Assembly (NCBI RefSeq): GCF_000687535.1
Contig: NZ_JHWC01000014.1
Coordinates: 1 to 38,124, forward strand
Direction: 5' to 3'
DNA length: 38,124 nt
Source of the DNA: Helicobacter rodentium ATCC 700285
GTDB lineage: Bacteria; Campylobacterota; Campylobacteria; Campylobacterales; Helicobacteraceae
In this document: in pieces, positions 1 to 7,766 of the stretch
Layout of the letters: every line of letters starts with the position of its first letter
Numbering within the stretch: the first letter of the stretch is position 1
The notes under the pieces: model-generated
Told to the model about the DNA's origin: nothing
The model's database searches: none
Seen by the model: only the letters and a program-made list of their open reading frames with translations
Program-made: the position numbers and the translations under genes

Positions 1-95
1 TTCGCCCCTACCCTGCCTTTCTCCATATTCTGTTTCTGAATGATTAGTTAGAAGTCTATTAATATTTTTTCTTTCTATTTCATATTCTCTGCTCC
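1..95. repeat. Terminal direct repeat (circular overlap), left copy
   Basis: Bases 1-95 are identical to 38030-38124. A single open reading frame on the minus strand runs through the junction without a break once the repeat is collapsed (675 bp, divisible by three). This is what a circular molecule cut open by an assembler looks like. The true plasmid length is therefore about 38,029 bp. Confidence 0.95.
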
Positions 96-498
96 CATAT
101 CTTAAAATACTCTCATCATTAGCTTTTACTCTCCAAGTGTAATTATTTATTCTTTTATCAATTTCAGCATCTACATTCTTAGCTACTTTAGGGAAGCTAA
201 GCATTTCTTCTGTGGTTACCATACCTCTTAAATTTGGATTGTTTAAATGCTTCTTGGTTTCTTTTTCCATAAATTCTTTATCAACTTTAATGTCGCCTAC
301 ATTGCTTTTGACCATTGTGTAGGGTTTGGTATTCTCTAGCACTTTGTGCATTTTGGAGCTTTCTTTTTTGGATTGTCTATCCCAAACAATATCTTTTAGA
401 TATTTGATTGTTTTTTCGCATTTCTCAATGCTCTTTTTTGCTTCGTTAATGTATGATTCAAGTTCTAATATTTTGTTTTCTAATTCTTTATCGCTCAT
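1..498 (-). CDS. Hypothetical T4SS-operon protein, N-terminal part (gene continues at 37853-38124)
   Basis: The ATG at 498-496 follows the stop of the VirB3/B4 gene by three bases. The frame runs off base 1 and continues in the copy at the other end, giving 224 residues in total. I do not recognise the family. The first ~45 residues (MSDKELENKILELESYINEA...) are a charged probable coiled coil. The middle contains a segment rich in Lys, Asn and Arg. The C-terminus, encoded at the far end, carries the F-x2-K-L-x2-F tail seen on six other proteins of this plasmid. No signal peptide or membrane segment is visible, so it is probably cytoplasmic. Its position between the VirB4-type ATPase and the Rha/SSB pair argues for a conjugation-related role, but that is inference. 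Confidence 0.85.
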   Translation of the reverse strand, partial: MSDKELENKILELESYINEAKKSIEKCEKTIKYLKDIVWDRQSKKESSKMHKVLENTKPYTMVKSNVGDIKVDKEFMEKETKKHLNNPNLRGMVTTEEMLSFPKVAKNVDAEIDKRINNYTWRVKANDESILRYGSREYEIERKNINRLLTNHSETEYGERQGRGE

Positions 499-501
499 TG
501 G

Positions 502-3270
502 TTACTCATTCCTATAAAATTCTTTAAGCTCTGCGACTTTTTCATCAAGGCTTTTATCCTCTTGCGCGAAGATTTTTTCTATGGTGTCTATATAAGTTGT
601 TCCAGTGGATAAGATTTTTAGATTCTCATTTCCTAAAGAGCTTAAATCTAAAGTGCAGATGGCTTTTTCATCTTGTCTTTTGACTAAGAATTGTCTTTTT
701 GCAGGATCAAATCCTTTAATAATCATATATTCGTCATAACTTAAACCAACACCATCAACATATTCCTCATCTTTAGCTTTTGGATTTGGTAGAAAAACCA
801 TTGTCGCAGATTGCTCAATGAGTGTTTTTGCATTTTTGAGTTTTAAAAAGTCTTCTAAGCTTTGTGAAGCAAGTCTTAAAAAGCCATTTTGCTTTCTAAT
901 GGTTTTAAATTTGTTTTTGACTTCTTCTTGCACAATTTCATTTTCTAGCCACTTCCAAGCCTCATCAATATCAATACAAAGCCTTCTACCATCAGTTAAG
1001 CTCATTACACGCCAAAGAATGTAATAACTTAGAATCCCCGATACATCTTTATCATCTAAAAATTCAGTCCCATCAATCCCAAAAAGATTAATATCATCAG
1101 GAAAATCTAAATTATCAAATTCATTATCAAATACCCAGCCAAATTGCTTACCTCTTTTAAAAAGTGCTAGTCTTGATTTAAGAGAATTATCATCATCAAC
1201 ATTTTCTGTTAGGTTTTCTAGCAATAATGAAATAGGGAATTTTCTCTCCTCTTTATCAAAGCCTTTCATAATGGAATTTACTGCATTATTGAGCATTTCT
1301 TCTTCTCTAGTTGTTAGAATTTCATTATTTCTAGTAACTAAAAGCTTGATTAAAGATTGTAGTTGTCTTATGTTTTCTTGTGTGGTTTCAACCATGAAAG
1401 GATTAAATCCTGTTGGCTTACCATTTTCAATGCTAATATATCTACCACCAGCACAAAGAATATTGCCTAAAGCTCCTTTGTCTTTATCTAAATAAACCGC
1501 TGTAAATTTTCTATTTTTTTCAGGAACATCATCGGGGAAAGTATCTTTATTCGCATATTTCATCATTTGATTAACAATAAAATTCATAAAGACCGTTTTA
1601 CCGCCACCGCTTTGCCCCAAAATTAAAGTATTTGCTAAAAAGAAGTCGCCAAAGTCATTTTTACTTGCCCCCGAGCTTTGGTGAAAATTGAAATAATAAG
1701 GTTGTTTGTTTGGTGTTTTTAAAATCGTAACTGCATCTCCCCAGCAGTTTTTATTTCTTTTACCCATTGCAAAATTGTGTAAAGCAATTAAAGAAGAGTA
1801 ATTAAGGCTAGAGATTAGATTAATGCGTGGGCGTATGGCGAAGTTTGTTGGCAATTGTGAAAAGAAAGTAGCAGGAAGTGCTATTGTTGCTAAAGTTACA
1901 CCAAATCCTAGCTCATTCATTCTTGTAATAACTTCATTTGCGTTATCTTTGCATTCTTTTAAAGAATCACCATAAACAAGAATTGAAAAATGATATTTGC
2001 CAAAGGAAATCTCTCCATTTGTGAGTTGATCTAATGCGTCATCAATTTCTGCCACTTGGGAAAATCCATCATCTTCAGTTGCAATGAGTTGTTTTTTCTG
2101 TTTAGAAATTGCAGATTTAGCGTCTATTCTAGGAATTGGTGAAAAGCTTTGCGTGATGATATATTCAATATCTAAATACATTAAAACATCTAAGATTCCA
2201 GCGAAAGTTTCGCTAGTATAGTCTTTAATTTCAATACAACGCGCAAATCTTTTTTCACCATGATTGCTGTTAAATTGGATGGTTTCGTGTCCAAATTGTA
2301 TGTTTTGTAAATTGCCATTTAGATATTGATCTATTGGAGCTGACAATACTCTTATAGGATTAAATTTACCACCGATTAGATAGTTGTAAAACTCTAATTG
2401 ATGAGAATATGTTTTATTATCTTTTGAATAGGTTTTTAATCTTTTTGGACTAAAATCTTTAAGGTTTGCTTCTAGTCTATCTGTAAATTCTCCAAATTTC
2501 ATTAGAAATAGGCTAATCATCTTTCTTTTACTCTCAAAAGAGCTTTTCATAAAAGCTGTTTTTTCTATTTTGACCTTTAGAGGATCAAAAATTAAAGTGA
2601 GATACAAAGCATTTTTTCTTAATGTCCCTTGCTTGAAGGATTCATAATACTTTCTATCAATCTCCTCTAAAAAAGCATTGTTAAATTTTGAAGTGAGCCT
2701 ATCTTCAATGGAATATCTACAATTATGAAAATAAAAGCTCACAGGCTCATTTGCAAAAGATTTAAATAACATATTCAAAAGATCATTTTTTGTATCTAGC
2801 TCATCGTCTTCTTCTGCCTCAAAGTTAATACCTTTAATCTCCCAAGTTGAGATTAAAAAATAATTTTTTGTAATCACCACAGAATCACTAATTAAAGACG
2901 AAAAGGGAATAAGTTTTTCAAAACTAGGTTCTGCTTTAAGCCCAAAAACAGAGATTTTTGGAAAATCTGAATTTTTAGGCATTTCTCTATAAGAATTTGC
3001 GCTATAAGTTTTAGCCTTATAGTAATTCTTAGAAGCAGGGTTGGAAAAAAATCGCATTTTTAAAAACATTAAACGAAATATAAAATCATCCCTTTTTGTC
3101 ATTGCTTTCATGATGAAAAATGTGGGGATTGCAAATGCAAGCAGAAAAATATTTTGGCTGTAAAATGCAAGCAGAAAGATTCCACACATTACAACAAAGA
3201 GCGGTGTCATAGGAACTCCAAAAATCATTGGGGGACGCGTTAAGCCTTTAAAAAGCGGATTGTTTTGCAT
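502..3270 (-). CDS. virB4: VirB3-VirB4 fusion, conjugation ATPase
   Basis: A 922-residue protein. The first ~90 residues are VirB3/TrbD-like: a short lead with FKGLTRPPMIFGVP and two adjacent membrane segments around residues 20-55. The rest is the VirB4/CagE/TrbE ATPase, with a Walker A GQSGGGKTVF near residue 555 and a Walker B-type segment RRLCIDIDEAWKWLE near residue 770. VirB4 powers pilus assembly and substrate transfer at the inner membrane. The fusion of VirB3 to VirB4 is known in several Campylobacterota systems. The gene lies 25 bp downstream of the VirB2 pilin gene and directly upstream of the gene that spans the window ends, so it is in the main transfer operon. Start ATG at 3270 is preceded by TAACGAGGTTAATA, a weak AGG ribosome site. 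Confidence 0.95.
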   Translation of the reverse strand: MQNNPLFKGLTRPPMIFGVPMTPLFVVMCGIFLLAFYSQNIFLLAFAIPTFFIMKAMTKRDDFIFRLMFLKMRFFSNPASKNYYKAKTYSANSYREMPKNSDFPKISVFGLKAEPSFEKLIPFSSLISDSVVITKNYFLISTWEIKGINFEAEEDDELDTKNDLLNMLFKSFANEPVSFYFHNCRYSIEDRLTSKFNNAFLEEIDRKYYESFKQGTLRKNALYLTLIFDPLKVKIEKTAFMKSSFESKRKMISLFLMKFGEFTDRLEANLKDFSPKRLKTYSKDNKTYSHQLEFYNYLIGGKFNPIRVLSAPIDQYLNGNLQNIQFGHETIQFNSNHGEKRFARCIEIKDYTSETFAGILDVLMYLDIEYIITQSFSPIPRIDAKSAISKQKKQLIATEDDGFSQVAEIDDALDQLTNGEISFGKYHFSILVYGDSLKECKDNANEVITRMNELGFGVTLATIALPATFFSQLPTNFAIRPRINLISSLNYSSLIALHNFAMGKRNKNCWGDAVTILKTPNKQPYYFNFHQSSGASKNDFGDFFLANTLILGQSGGGKTVFMNFIVNQMMKYANKDTFPDDVPEKNRKFTAVYLDKDKGALGNILCAGGRYISIENGKPTGFNPFMVETTQENIRQLQSLIKLLVTRNNEILTTREEEMLNNAVNSIMKGFDKEERKFPISLLLENLTENVDDDNSLKSRLALFKRGKQFGWVFDNEFDNLDFPDDINLFGIDGTEFLDDKDVSGILSYYILWRVMSLTDGRRLCIDIDEAWKWLENEIVQEEVKNKFKTIRKQNGFLRLASQSLEDFLKLKNAKTLIEQSATMVFLPNPKAKDEEYVDGVGLSYDEYMIIKGFDPAKRQFLVKRQDEKAICTLDLSSLGNENLKILSTGTTYIDTIEKIFAQEDKSLDEKVAELKEFYRNE

Positions 3271-3294
3271 TATTAACCTCGTTGCAATGTAAGA

Positions 3295-3558
3295 TTATGC
3301 GATGATATATCCAGCAATTGCTGATGCTGAACCAACCAAAACACCACCGATAAATACAGGAGCAACCTCTCTAAGTGTTTGCCCTTGAAACATTATTTTA
3401 AAACCTGCCCACATAAAAGCAATTGTGAGGATAATCGCACCAACTGCGTATAAAGCTGTGCTTAGATTTTCCATAAAAGTATTGACTTTATCAATACCAC
3501 CAGCACCAAAAAGAAGCATTGGACTCATTAAAAATAACGACCATAACCTTGTTTTCAT
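3295..3558 (-). CDS. virB2: VirB2/TrbC-type major pilin
   Basis: An 87-residue protein with an N-terminal signal sequence (MKTRLWSLFLMSPMLLFGAGG), then two hydrophobic segments, about residues 36-52 and 68-87, separated by a short polar loop (KIMFQGQTLREV). Size, signal peptide and the two-helix layout are those of VirB2/TrbC pilins. The mature pilin would form the conjugative pilus. The start is supported by AAGGAG nine bases upstream. It is the first gene of the minus-strand transfer block, and only 17 bp separate its ATG from an inverted repeat that bounds the vapD/recombinase cassette. Its promoter must therefore lie in or beyond that repeat. Confidence 0.9.
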   Translation of the reverse strand: MKTRLWSLFLMSPMLLFGAGGIDKVNTFMENLSTALYAVGAIILTIAFMWAGFKIMFQGQTLREVAPVFIGGVLVGSASAIAGYIIA

Positions 3559-3720
3559 TTATTGTTTCTCCTTAATAAAAATGAACGATTAATTTTTGTT
3601 AATATATTAGTTAAATTAATGAGTTAAATTTTGTTATATAATTAGATTAATATTTGACTTATGGTTTTATTTTAGAATCAGATATTTTTTATTACAATTA
3701 ACGCAAAAAAGGAGTCAATA
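3559..3720. promoter_or_regulatory. Divergent promoter region between pilin operon and vapD cassette
   Basis: A 162-bp AT-rich gap between divergent genes. It contains the left 21-bp inverted repeat (3576-3596). It also contains two related direct copies, TTGTTAATATATTAG at 3597-3611 and TTGTTATATAATTAG at 3632-3646. A TATATT -10-like element on the minus strand (3606-3601) could serve the pilin operon, with a start inside the inverted repeat. A TTGACT -35-like element occurs on the plus strand near 3654. The rightward gene has AAGGAG ahead of its ATG. Promoter assignments are inferred only. Confidence 0.5.
3576..3596 (+). repeat. Inverted repeat IR-L flanking the vapD/recombinase cassette
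   Basis: A 21-bp sequence (core AAAATGAACGATTAATTTT) whose exact reverse complement is at 5089-5109. Each copy is itself an imperfect palindrome (arms AAAAT/ATTTT with inner AA/TT pairs around a central CG), as expected of a site bound by a recombinase dimer. The two copies flank a cassette containing a serine recombinase. A crossover site or an operator is the likely role. Confidence 0.8.
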
Positions 3721-4029
3721 ATGGCATATCCACTTTTAGGCACAAAAATCGTCTTGGATGAAGAGAAAATTTTGAGAGAGGGTAAATATAATTTAGAAGA
3801 TATGTATAAAGCAATTGATGAAATAGCACAAGATTGTAAGCTTATCAAAAAAGATAAATATACTTATCATTGTATGGGAGATAAAAATGATTTAGCTCGT
3901 TTGGGAAATTTTGTTTATGGTAATCTTATGGAAATTGCTTGGTTCACCAAAAATATTAAGGAATGGATTTGGATTAGTGAAAAGGAAGGCAACGAGGAGT
4001 TAATTGGTGATGAAATGGGTGTTTGGTAA
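3721..4029 (+). CDS. Small protein upstream of VapD, candidate antitoxin
   Basis: A 102-residue protein starting at an ATG preceded by AAAAAAGGAGTCAATA, a strong ribosome site. I do not recognise the family with certainty. Its stop overlaps the start of vapD by one base (TAATG), which implies translational coupling, the usual order for an antitoxin ahead of its toxin (compare VapX-VapD in Haemophilus). The middle of the protein, an alternating pattern leading to LMEIAWFTKNIKEWIWIS, loosely resembles the VapD/Cas2-like pattern that ends in a helix with Trp-Phe. It could be a degenerate VapD-fold paralogue. Both the antitoxin role and the fold are inferences. Confidence 0.75.
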   Translation: MAYPLLGTKIVLDEEKILREGKYNLEDMYKAIDEIAQDCKLIKKDKYTYHCMGDKNDLARLGNFVYGNLMEIAWFTKNIKEWIWISEKEGNEELIGDEMGVW

Positions 4030-4442
4030 TGAGCTTAACACGCAAGGCTATTAACTTTGATTTATATACAGATGAATTGAAAAAATCTTTTTTAGATACT
4101 AGAGAGCCTTATAACCAAATTAAAAGATTTATGCTTGAAAATGGTTTTGAACATAGACAATATTCAGGCTATGTTTCAAAAGAACCTATGAGTGATAGAC
4201 GAATTTTAAAAATGGTTAGAAAACTTTCTAAGGAATTGGCTTGGATTTCCGAGTGTGTAAAAGAATTTGATGTGACAGAAATAGGTGAGCAATATAGCTT
4301 GAAAGAAACTATACAAAATATGCACTCTAAAGCCAAAATAAAAGAAGTTGAATTGAATCAAAGTAATAAATTCAAAGCTAAATTTCAAGAATTTAAAGAA
4401 CAATCCACAAAAAATCAAAAATTTAAAGATTTAGAACGATGA
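4029..4442 (+). CDS. vapD: VapD family endoribonuclease-type protein with extra C-terminal tail
   Basis: The start is taken as the ATG at 4029, overlapping the upstream stop as TAATG, rather than the TTG at 4023; this gives 137 residues. Residues 1-95 match VapD: an N-terminal strand KAINFDLYTDEL, the conserved EPYNQIKRFMLENGFEHRQYSGYVS, and LSKELAWISECVKEFDVTEI near the end. VapD proteins have a Cas2-like ferredoxin fold and act as ribonucleases or toxins in Helicobacter and Haemophilus. The usual family length is about 95 residues. Here ~40 residues are added, ending in FKAKFQEFK and then LER, a tail shared with six other plasmid proteins. The stop codon overlaps the recombinase start (ATGA). 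Confidence 0.88.
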   Translation: MSLTRKAINFDLYTDELKKSFLDTREPYNQIKRFMLENGFEHRQYSGYVSKEPMSDRRILKMVRKLSKELAWISECVKEFDVTEIGEQYSLKETIQNMHSKAKIKEVELNQSNKFKAKFQEFKEQSTKNQKFKDLER

Positions 4443-5047
4443 CTATCGCTTACATTAGAGTATCTACAGACAAACAAGAATTAGATTCACAAAAATTAGA
4501 AATTATGGAATATTGCCACAAGAACAATATCAAATTAGATGAAATTTTAGAAGTTAAAGAAAGCTCTACAAAATCTCAAGAGAAAAGAAAAATTAAAGAT
4601 TTAAAGCAAAAACTAAAATCTGGTGATTTATTAATTGCAACAGAGCTTTCAAGGCTTGGTAGAGATATGTTAGAAATTATCAATCTAGTGCTTGAGCTCA
4701 ATGCTAACGATATAAAATTTTTATTTTTAAGGCAAATGAGACTTAGCAATTTTAATAATCCCGATTCTAAATTGATATTGTCAATTTATGCTTATTTTGC
4801 TGAAAATGAAAGAGACTTAATAAGCAAAAGAACAAAAGCAGGATTAGAAAAAGCGAGGGCTAGTGGCAAAATTTTAGGGCGTCCTAATGGCACATTAAAT
4901 AGTATTTACGATAAAGATAAGGACAAGATAAAGGAATTATTAGCAAAAAATTTATCTATCTGCAGCATCTGGAAACTACTTTATGCTGATAGTGGTAAGA
5001 GCTATGATGGCTTATTGTGGTTTATTAAAAAACGCAAATTAAAATGA
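4439..5047 (+). CDS. Serine recombinase (resolvase/invertase family)
   Basis: A 202-residue protein with the small serine recombinase layout. It starts with TIAYIRVSTDKQELDSQ, where the Ser of RVST is the nucleophile. The conserved ATELSRLGRDMLEI follows near residues 62-76, then SIYAYFAENERDLISKRTKAGLEKA, the long E helix. A C-terminal helix-turn-helix follows the motif GRPNGTLN. It cuts and rejoins DNA at short palindromic sites, for resolution of multimers or for inversion. The gene overlaps vapD by four bases. The cassette is bracketed by exact 21-bp inverted repeats at 3576-3596 and 5089-5109, which favours inversion over simple resolution if these are its crossover sites. Confidence 0.92.
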   Translation: MTIAYIRVSTDKQELDSQKLEIMEYCHKNNIKLDEILEVKESSTKSQEKRKIKDLKQKLKSGDLLIATELSRLGRDMLEIINLVLELNANDIKFLFLRQMRLSNFNNPDSKLILSIYAYFAENERDLISKRTKAGLEKARASGKILGRPNGTLNSIYDKDKDKIKELLAKNLSICSIWKLLYADSGKSYDGLLWFIKKRKLK

Positions 5048-5088
5048 GATTAATTTTATTATTAAGAATAATATAAAATAAATCTGTT

Positions 5089-5109
5089 AAAATTAATCGT
5101 TCATTTTTA
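5089..5109 (-). repeat. Inverted repeat IR-R flanking the vapD/recombinase cassette
   Basis: The exact reverse complement of 3576-3596, lying 41 bp after the recombinase stop codon. The rest of the gap 5048-5199 holds a short hairpin (CTTTTGACATCAAAAG at 5171-5186), which may help end leftward transcription of the rep operon. No further gene was found in it. Confidence 0.8.
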
Positions 5110-5199
5110 CTTCAAAATTAAGTAAATCATATATTTTAAGATACTTGCCTTTAATATTGGTTTAGATATGCTTTTGACATCAAAAGAATCTGCTAAAAC

Positions 5200-5379
5200 T
5201 CACTTCCCTTTTATTAAGCTATCCAATCCAACCGATATGGTTACTGCTGATTTTAGTAGCTCACGAAAATCATAATCATTAGATTTTTTATTTAAGTCTA
5301 ACGCTGCAATTAGCACACATAATTCAGCAGATTTTTCCAAAGCCTGTTCCATAATTTGATTATTTGTCAATTCTTGCAT
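5200..5379 (-). CDS. Small hypothetical protein downstream of rep
   Basis: A 59-residue frame starting MQELTNNQIMEQALEKSAEL and ending in SLIKGK. The ATG at 5379-5377 comes 15 bp after the rep stop codon, with GAGAG in between as a weak ribosome site, so it is likely co-transcribed with rep. The sequence is amphipathic and probably all-helical, with no signal peptide. I do not recognise a family. The position suggests an accessory to replication or copy control, which is only inference. Confidence 0.55.
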   Translation of the reverse strand: MQELTNNQIMEQALEKSAELCVLIAALDLNKKSNDYDFRELLKSAVTISVGLDSLIKGK

Positions 5380-5394
5380 GTTTATTTTTCTCTC

Positions 5395-7188
5395 TTAATC
5401 AAACAATGATTTCTGCGTAAGAAATTTGTTGTTTTTGGTGTTGAGTTGGTTCATAGGATCATTGCGCTTGATAAATCTTTTCACTCTGTTATTGCTTTGA
5501 TAGATGAAAAATAAATCATTTTTATTTTTGTATTTATCATAAAAGAATTTATCATCATACTCGGCAAATTCTACACCTTTGCCATAGATATTGATTCCAA
5601 ATTCTATGAGCTTATCTTTTAGCTTGATAATCTCTTTCTTTTGTTTTGAAATAATAGAGCTTTCTTTGTAGAGCCTATAAGCTTTAATCTCACAAAACTC
5701 ACTATAACTAAGAATCTTTTTATCAGGGAAGCTTGTCAAAAATCTAATTAAATCTTGCGCCACTAAAGAATTTAAATCTATAAGAATTTGCGATAAGTCA
5801 TCATCGTATGAAAGCGTAGATTCTGTTTCAAGTTTTTTAATGTATTCTCTGCGAACTGTTAGCACGAACACAGAAACAATCACTCCATTTTCTTTTGTGA
5901 TACGCTCAACAGAATCAAACATTAAAATCCCTTTATCTCTTTGCGTGATTGTTTGCTTATCACCACTTTCAACATTTTGTGTAAAAGCTAAATCATAGGC
6001 AAAGCGAGAAATTTCAATAAATTTTTGCTTTAGCCACGAGTAATTGCTAGGATTTTTGTTAAGGTATTGTTTTAAAAATTTATAGGGTTCTAATCTTACT
6101 TCCATATCCCAAAAATTATCTTGGTATTTCTTGATGACATTAGTATCTACATTTTTCTTGATATACAAGAATAAAGCGTCTAGGATATTCCTATGTGTTT
6201 GTGTAAGCAAAGAATTTTTAAGACTAATTGCATAAGATGAGCCATTAGCACCAACCATTTTAAATTCTATTTTATTGTCATTTTCTTTGAAATTTTTATA
6301 AAAATTAGAATCTGTAAGTTTGCGAGAACTAAGATAAAAGACCCCTCTATTCTCATTCATTGTTACATAGCCCTCTGCTAAATCATTAACGCTTACAGCG
6401 GATATATCTTTTTTATTGATAATCTCCAAAGTGTGAGAATCAATATTGCCTACTTTTATATCTTTAATGAGTGGCTCATCAATGCTAGGGTTATGCAATA
6501 CCTTGATAGTCTTTTGGTATTCTCCCGCATTAATATTGTTATTATCCTTTAAAACTTCAAGTAAGCGATAGGTTGTAGAGCTTTTATCCTCACCCTTTTG
6601 GAATGAGAGTTTATAAACGATTCTAGGCGCATTAATAATCACAGAGCTACCCATTAAGCTCTCGCCCTTTTTATCTAAATGGTGCAGTAACAAAATTGCT
6701 TGATTGTTTGCTTTGGCTATGTCTATTAAGATATTAAAAAAGTTTTGCACATCATTTTGATTGTTTTGATCTTTAAAACCTAGCGTAGAGAAAAATGCGC
6801 TAAAAGTATCAAGCACGATTAAATCACAATCCGCCAATTCATTAAGCTCTTCTTTAAAGCTACCGATAGAATTTTTATCAATCTTTGGAAGCTCATTTGA
6901 AAACTCAAATTCTAAGCTTTTAAAGGGATAAAAGCTTTCTATATTTTTAATGCGTTCTAAAATCGCTTGATTCTTATCTTCTATACTCCAAAAGAAAGGC
7001 TTTAAACCATCATTGATTGCATTTGCGCACACTTTTAAAGCCAAAAGAGATTTACCTACCTCACTATTACCGCTTAATACTGCCACAGAACCCATTTCTA
7101 ATTTAATTGTATCCTCACAAATGATAGATACACTATCATCACTAAAAAGACCGAGCGTAATTGTATCAATGGTATTGCGTTTAGGCAT
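5395..7188 (-). CDS. repA: Plasmid replication protein, RepA-type helicase domain with long C-terminal half
   Basis: A 597-residue protein. Residues ~1-250 are a RecA-fold AAA_25/RepA-type hexameric helicase: Walker A GNSEVGKS near residue 40, Walker B CDLIVLDTFSAF near 125, and AILLLHHLDKKGES near 165, the motif typical of RSF1010 RepA. RSF1010 RepA is only about 280 residues; here another ~340 residues follow. They include LLTQTHRNILDALFLYIKK near residue 330, which could start a winged-helix initiator domain like RepC. This suggests helicase and iteron-binding initiator in one chain, which is inference. The gene reads away from a cluster of five iterons, with a consensus promoter between. 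ATG preceded by GGAG. Confidence 0.85.
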   Translation of the reverse strand: MPKRNTIDTITLGLFSDDSVSIICEDTIKLEMGSVAVLSGNSEVGKSLLALKVCANAINDGLKPFFWSIEDKNQAILERIKNIESFYPFKSLEFEFSNELPKIDKNSIGSFKEELNELADCDLIVLDTFSAFFSTLGFKDQNNQNDVQNFFNILIDIAKANNQAILLLHHLDKKGESLMGSSVIINAPRIVYKLSFQKGEDKSSTTYRLLEVLKDNNNINAGEYQKTIKVLHNPSIDEPLIKDIKVGNIDSHTLEIINKKDISAVSVNDLAEGYVTMNENRGVFYLSSRKLTDSNFYKNFKENDNKIEFKMVGANGSSYAISLKNSLLTQTHRNILDALFLYIKKNVDTNVIKKYQDNFWDMEVRLEPYKFLKQYLNKNPSNYSWLKQKFIEISRFAYDLAFTQNVESGDKQTITQRDKGILMFDSVERITKENGVIVSVFVLTVRREYIKKLETESTLSYDDDLSQILIDLNSLVAQDLIRFLTSFPDKKILSYSEFCEIKAYRLYKESSIISKQKKEIIKLKDKLIEFGINIYGKGVEFAEYDDKFFYDKYKNKNDLFFIYQSNNRVKRFIKRNDPMNQLNTKNNKFLTQKSLFD

Positions 7189-7244
7189 ATATTCTCCACT
7201 CCAAAATTGACTTAAATAGAATAGTCAGATAAATAACGCTGGAA

Positions 7245-7274
7245 ATTATAGTGAAATTATTATATGTATGTCAA
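7245..7274 (-). promoter_or_regulatory. rep promoter
   Basis: On the minus strand TTGACA (7274-7269) and TATAAT (7250-7245) are both exact consensus boxes, 18 bp apart. Transcription would start near 7238, giving a leader of about 50 nt that contains iteron 1. Confidence 0.75.
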
Positions 7275-7343
7275 TATTAGCTTTTGAAAAGCTTATAAAA
7301 AATAAAATTGACTTAAATAGAATAGTTTATTATATGTATGTCA
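7257..7343. repeat. 17-bp direct repeat pair inside oriV
   Basis: TTATTATATGTATGTCA occurs at 7257-7273 and again at 7327-7343, in direct orientation 70 bp apart. The first copy overlaps the -35 box and spacer of the rep promoter. The second abuts iteron 2. These could be a second class of protein-binding site, such as for a host factor or a copy-number regulator. Confidence 0.7.
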
Positions 7344-7588
7344 GCAAAAATCACTCCAAGAGCCACAAAGCTTACTGAAAAATTGACTTAAATAGAATAG
7401 TTTTTGACTTAAATAGAATAGTTTTTGACATTTTTTCGGAAGCCACCCACGATAAAAAGGCACTTCCAAAGCCTGATTGACTTAAATAGAATAGTTCCTA
7501 AATATATTAAATTTATTAAATATAAATTTAATTAAAAACCCAAATACTAATAGGTAAATCAAAAATTAAAATTTTTGACCTTTTACAT

Positions 7589-7617
7589 AAAATCGCAAAT
7601 TACTAAACTGCGATTTT
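7589..7617. terminator. Hairpin in the rep/membrane-protein intergenic region
   Basis: Perfect 9-bp arms AAAATCGCA (7589-7597) and TGCGATTTT (7609-7617) with an 11-base loop. The terminal T/A runs could make it a weak bidirectional terminator. The remaining DNA between 7496 and 7728 is AT-rich and holds no gene that I can support. Confidence 0.45.
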
Positions 7618-7728
7618 GAACAGCACCAAAAAGAAAGTTTTATAAGAAATAAAAGAGCTAAAATTTATTAGGTGGAAATTTCTGTGCAGTGAATAAAGAG
7701 AAACATAAATTTAATGTTTAAAAAAGTG

Positions 7729-7734
7729 TATAAT
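7729..7734 (+). promoter_or_regulatory. Extended -10 promoter for the 92-residue membrane protein gene
   Basis: TATAAT preceded by TG two bases closer than usual (GTGTATAAT), in a T/A-rich context typical of Campylobacterota promoters. It lies 33 bp before the GTG start of the gene at 7767. Confidence 0.55.
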
Positions 7735-7766
7735 TATTGTAGAGATTAACAATTTGAGGGGAATCT

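Larger units (their letters stand above)
7207..7495. repeat. oriV: five perfect 19-bp iterons
   Basis: The sequence TTGACTTAAATAGAATAGT occurs without mismatch and in the same orientation at 7207-7225, 7308-7326, 7383-7401, 7404-7422 and 7477-7495. Copies three and four are 21 bp apart, two helix turns; the others are irregularly spaced. The cluster lies directly upstream of the replication gene and is followed by very AT-rich DNA (7496-7580), a candidate unwinding region. This is the usual make-up of an iteron-regulated plasmid origin. The first iteron lies in the untranslated leader of rep, so binding there could also repress rep. Confidence 0.92.

Noticed and set aside
1-95. Terminal repeat as a phage direct terminal repeat
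   Set aside because: No phage structural genes are present, and one gene reads through the junction in frame, as expected for assembly overlap of a circle.
3576-5109. Inverted repeats as the ends of a transposon
   Set aside because: The only recombinase is a small resolvase/invertase, no transposase is present, and I saw no target-site duplication outside the repeats.
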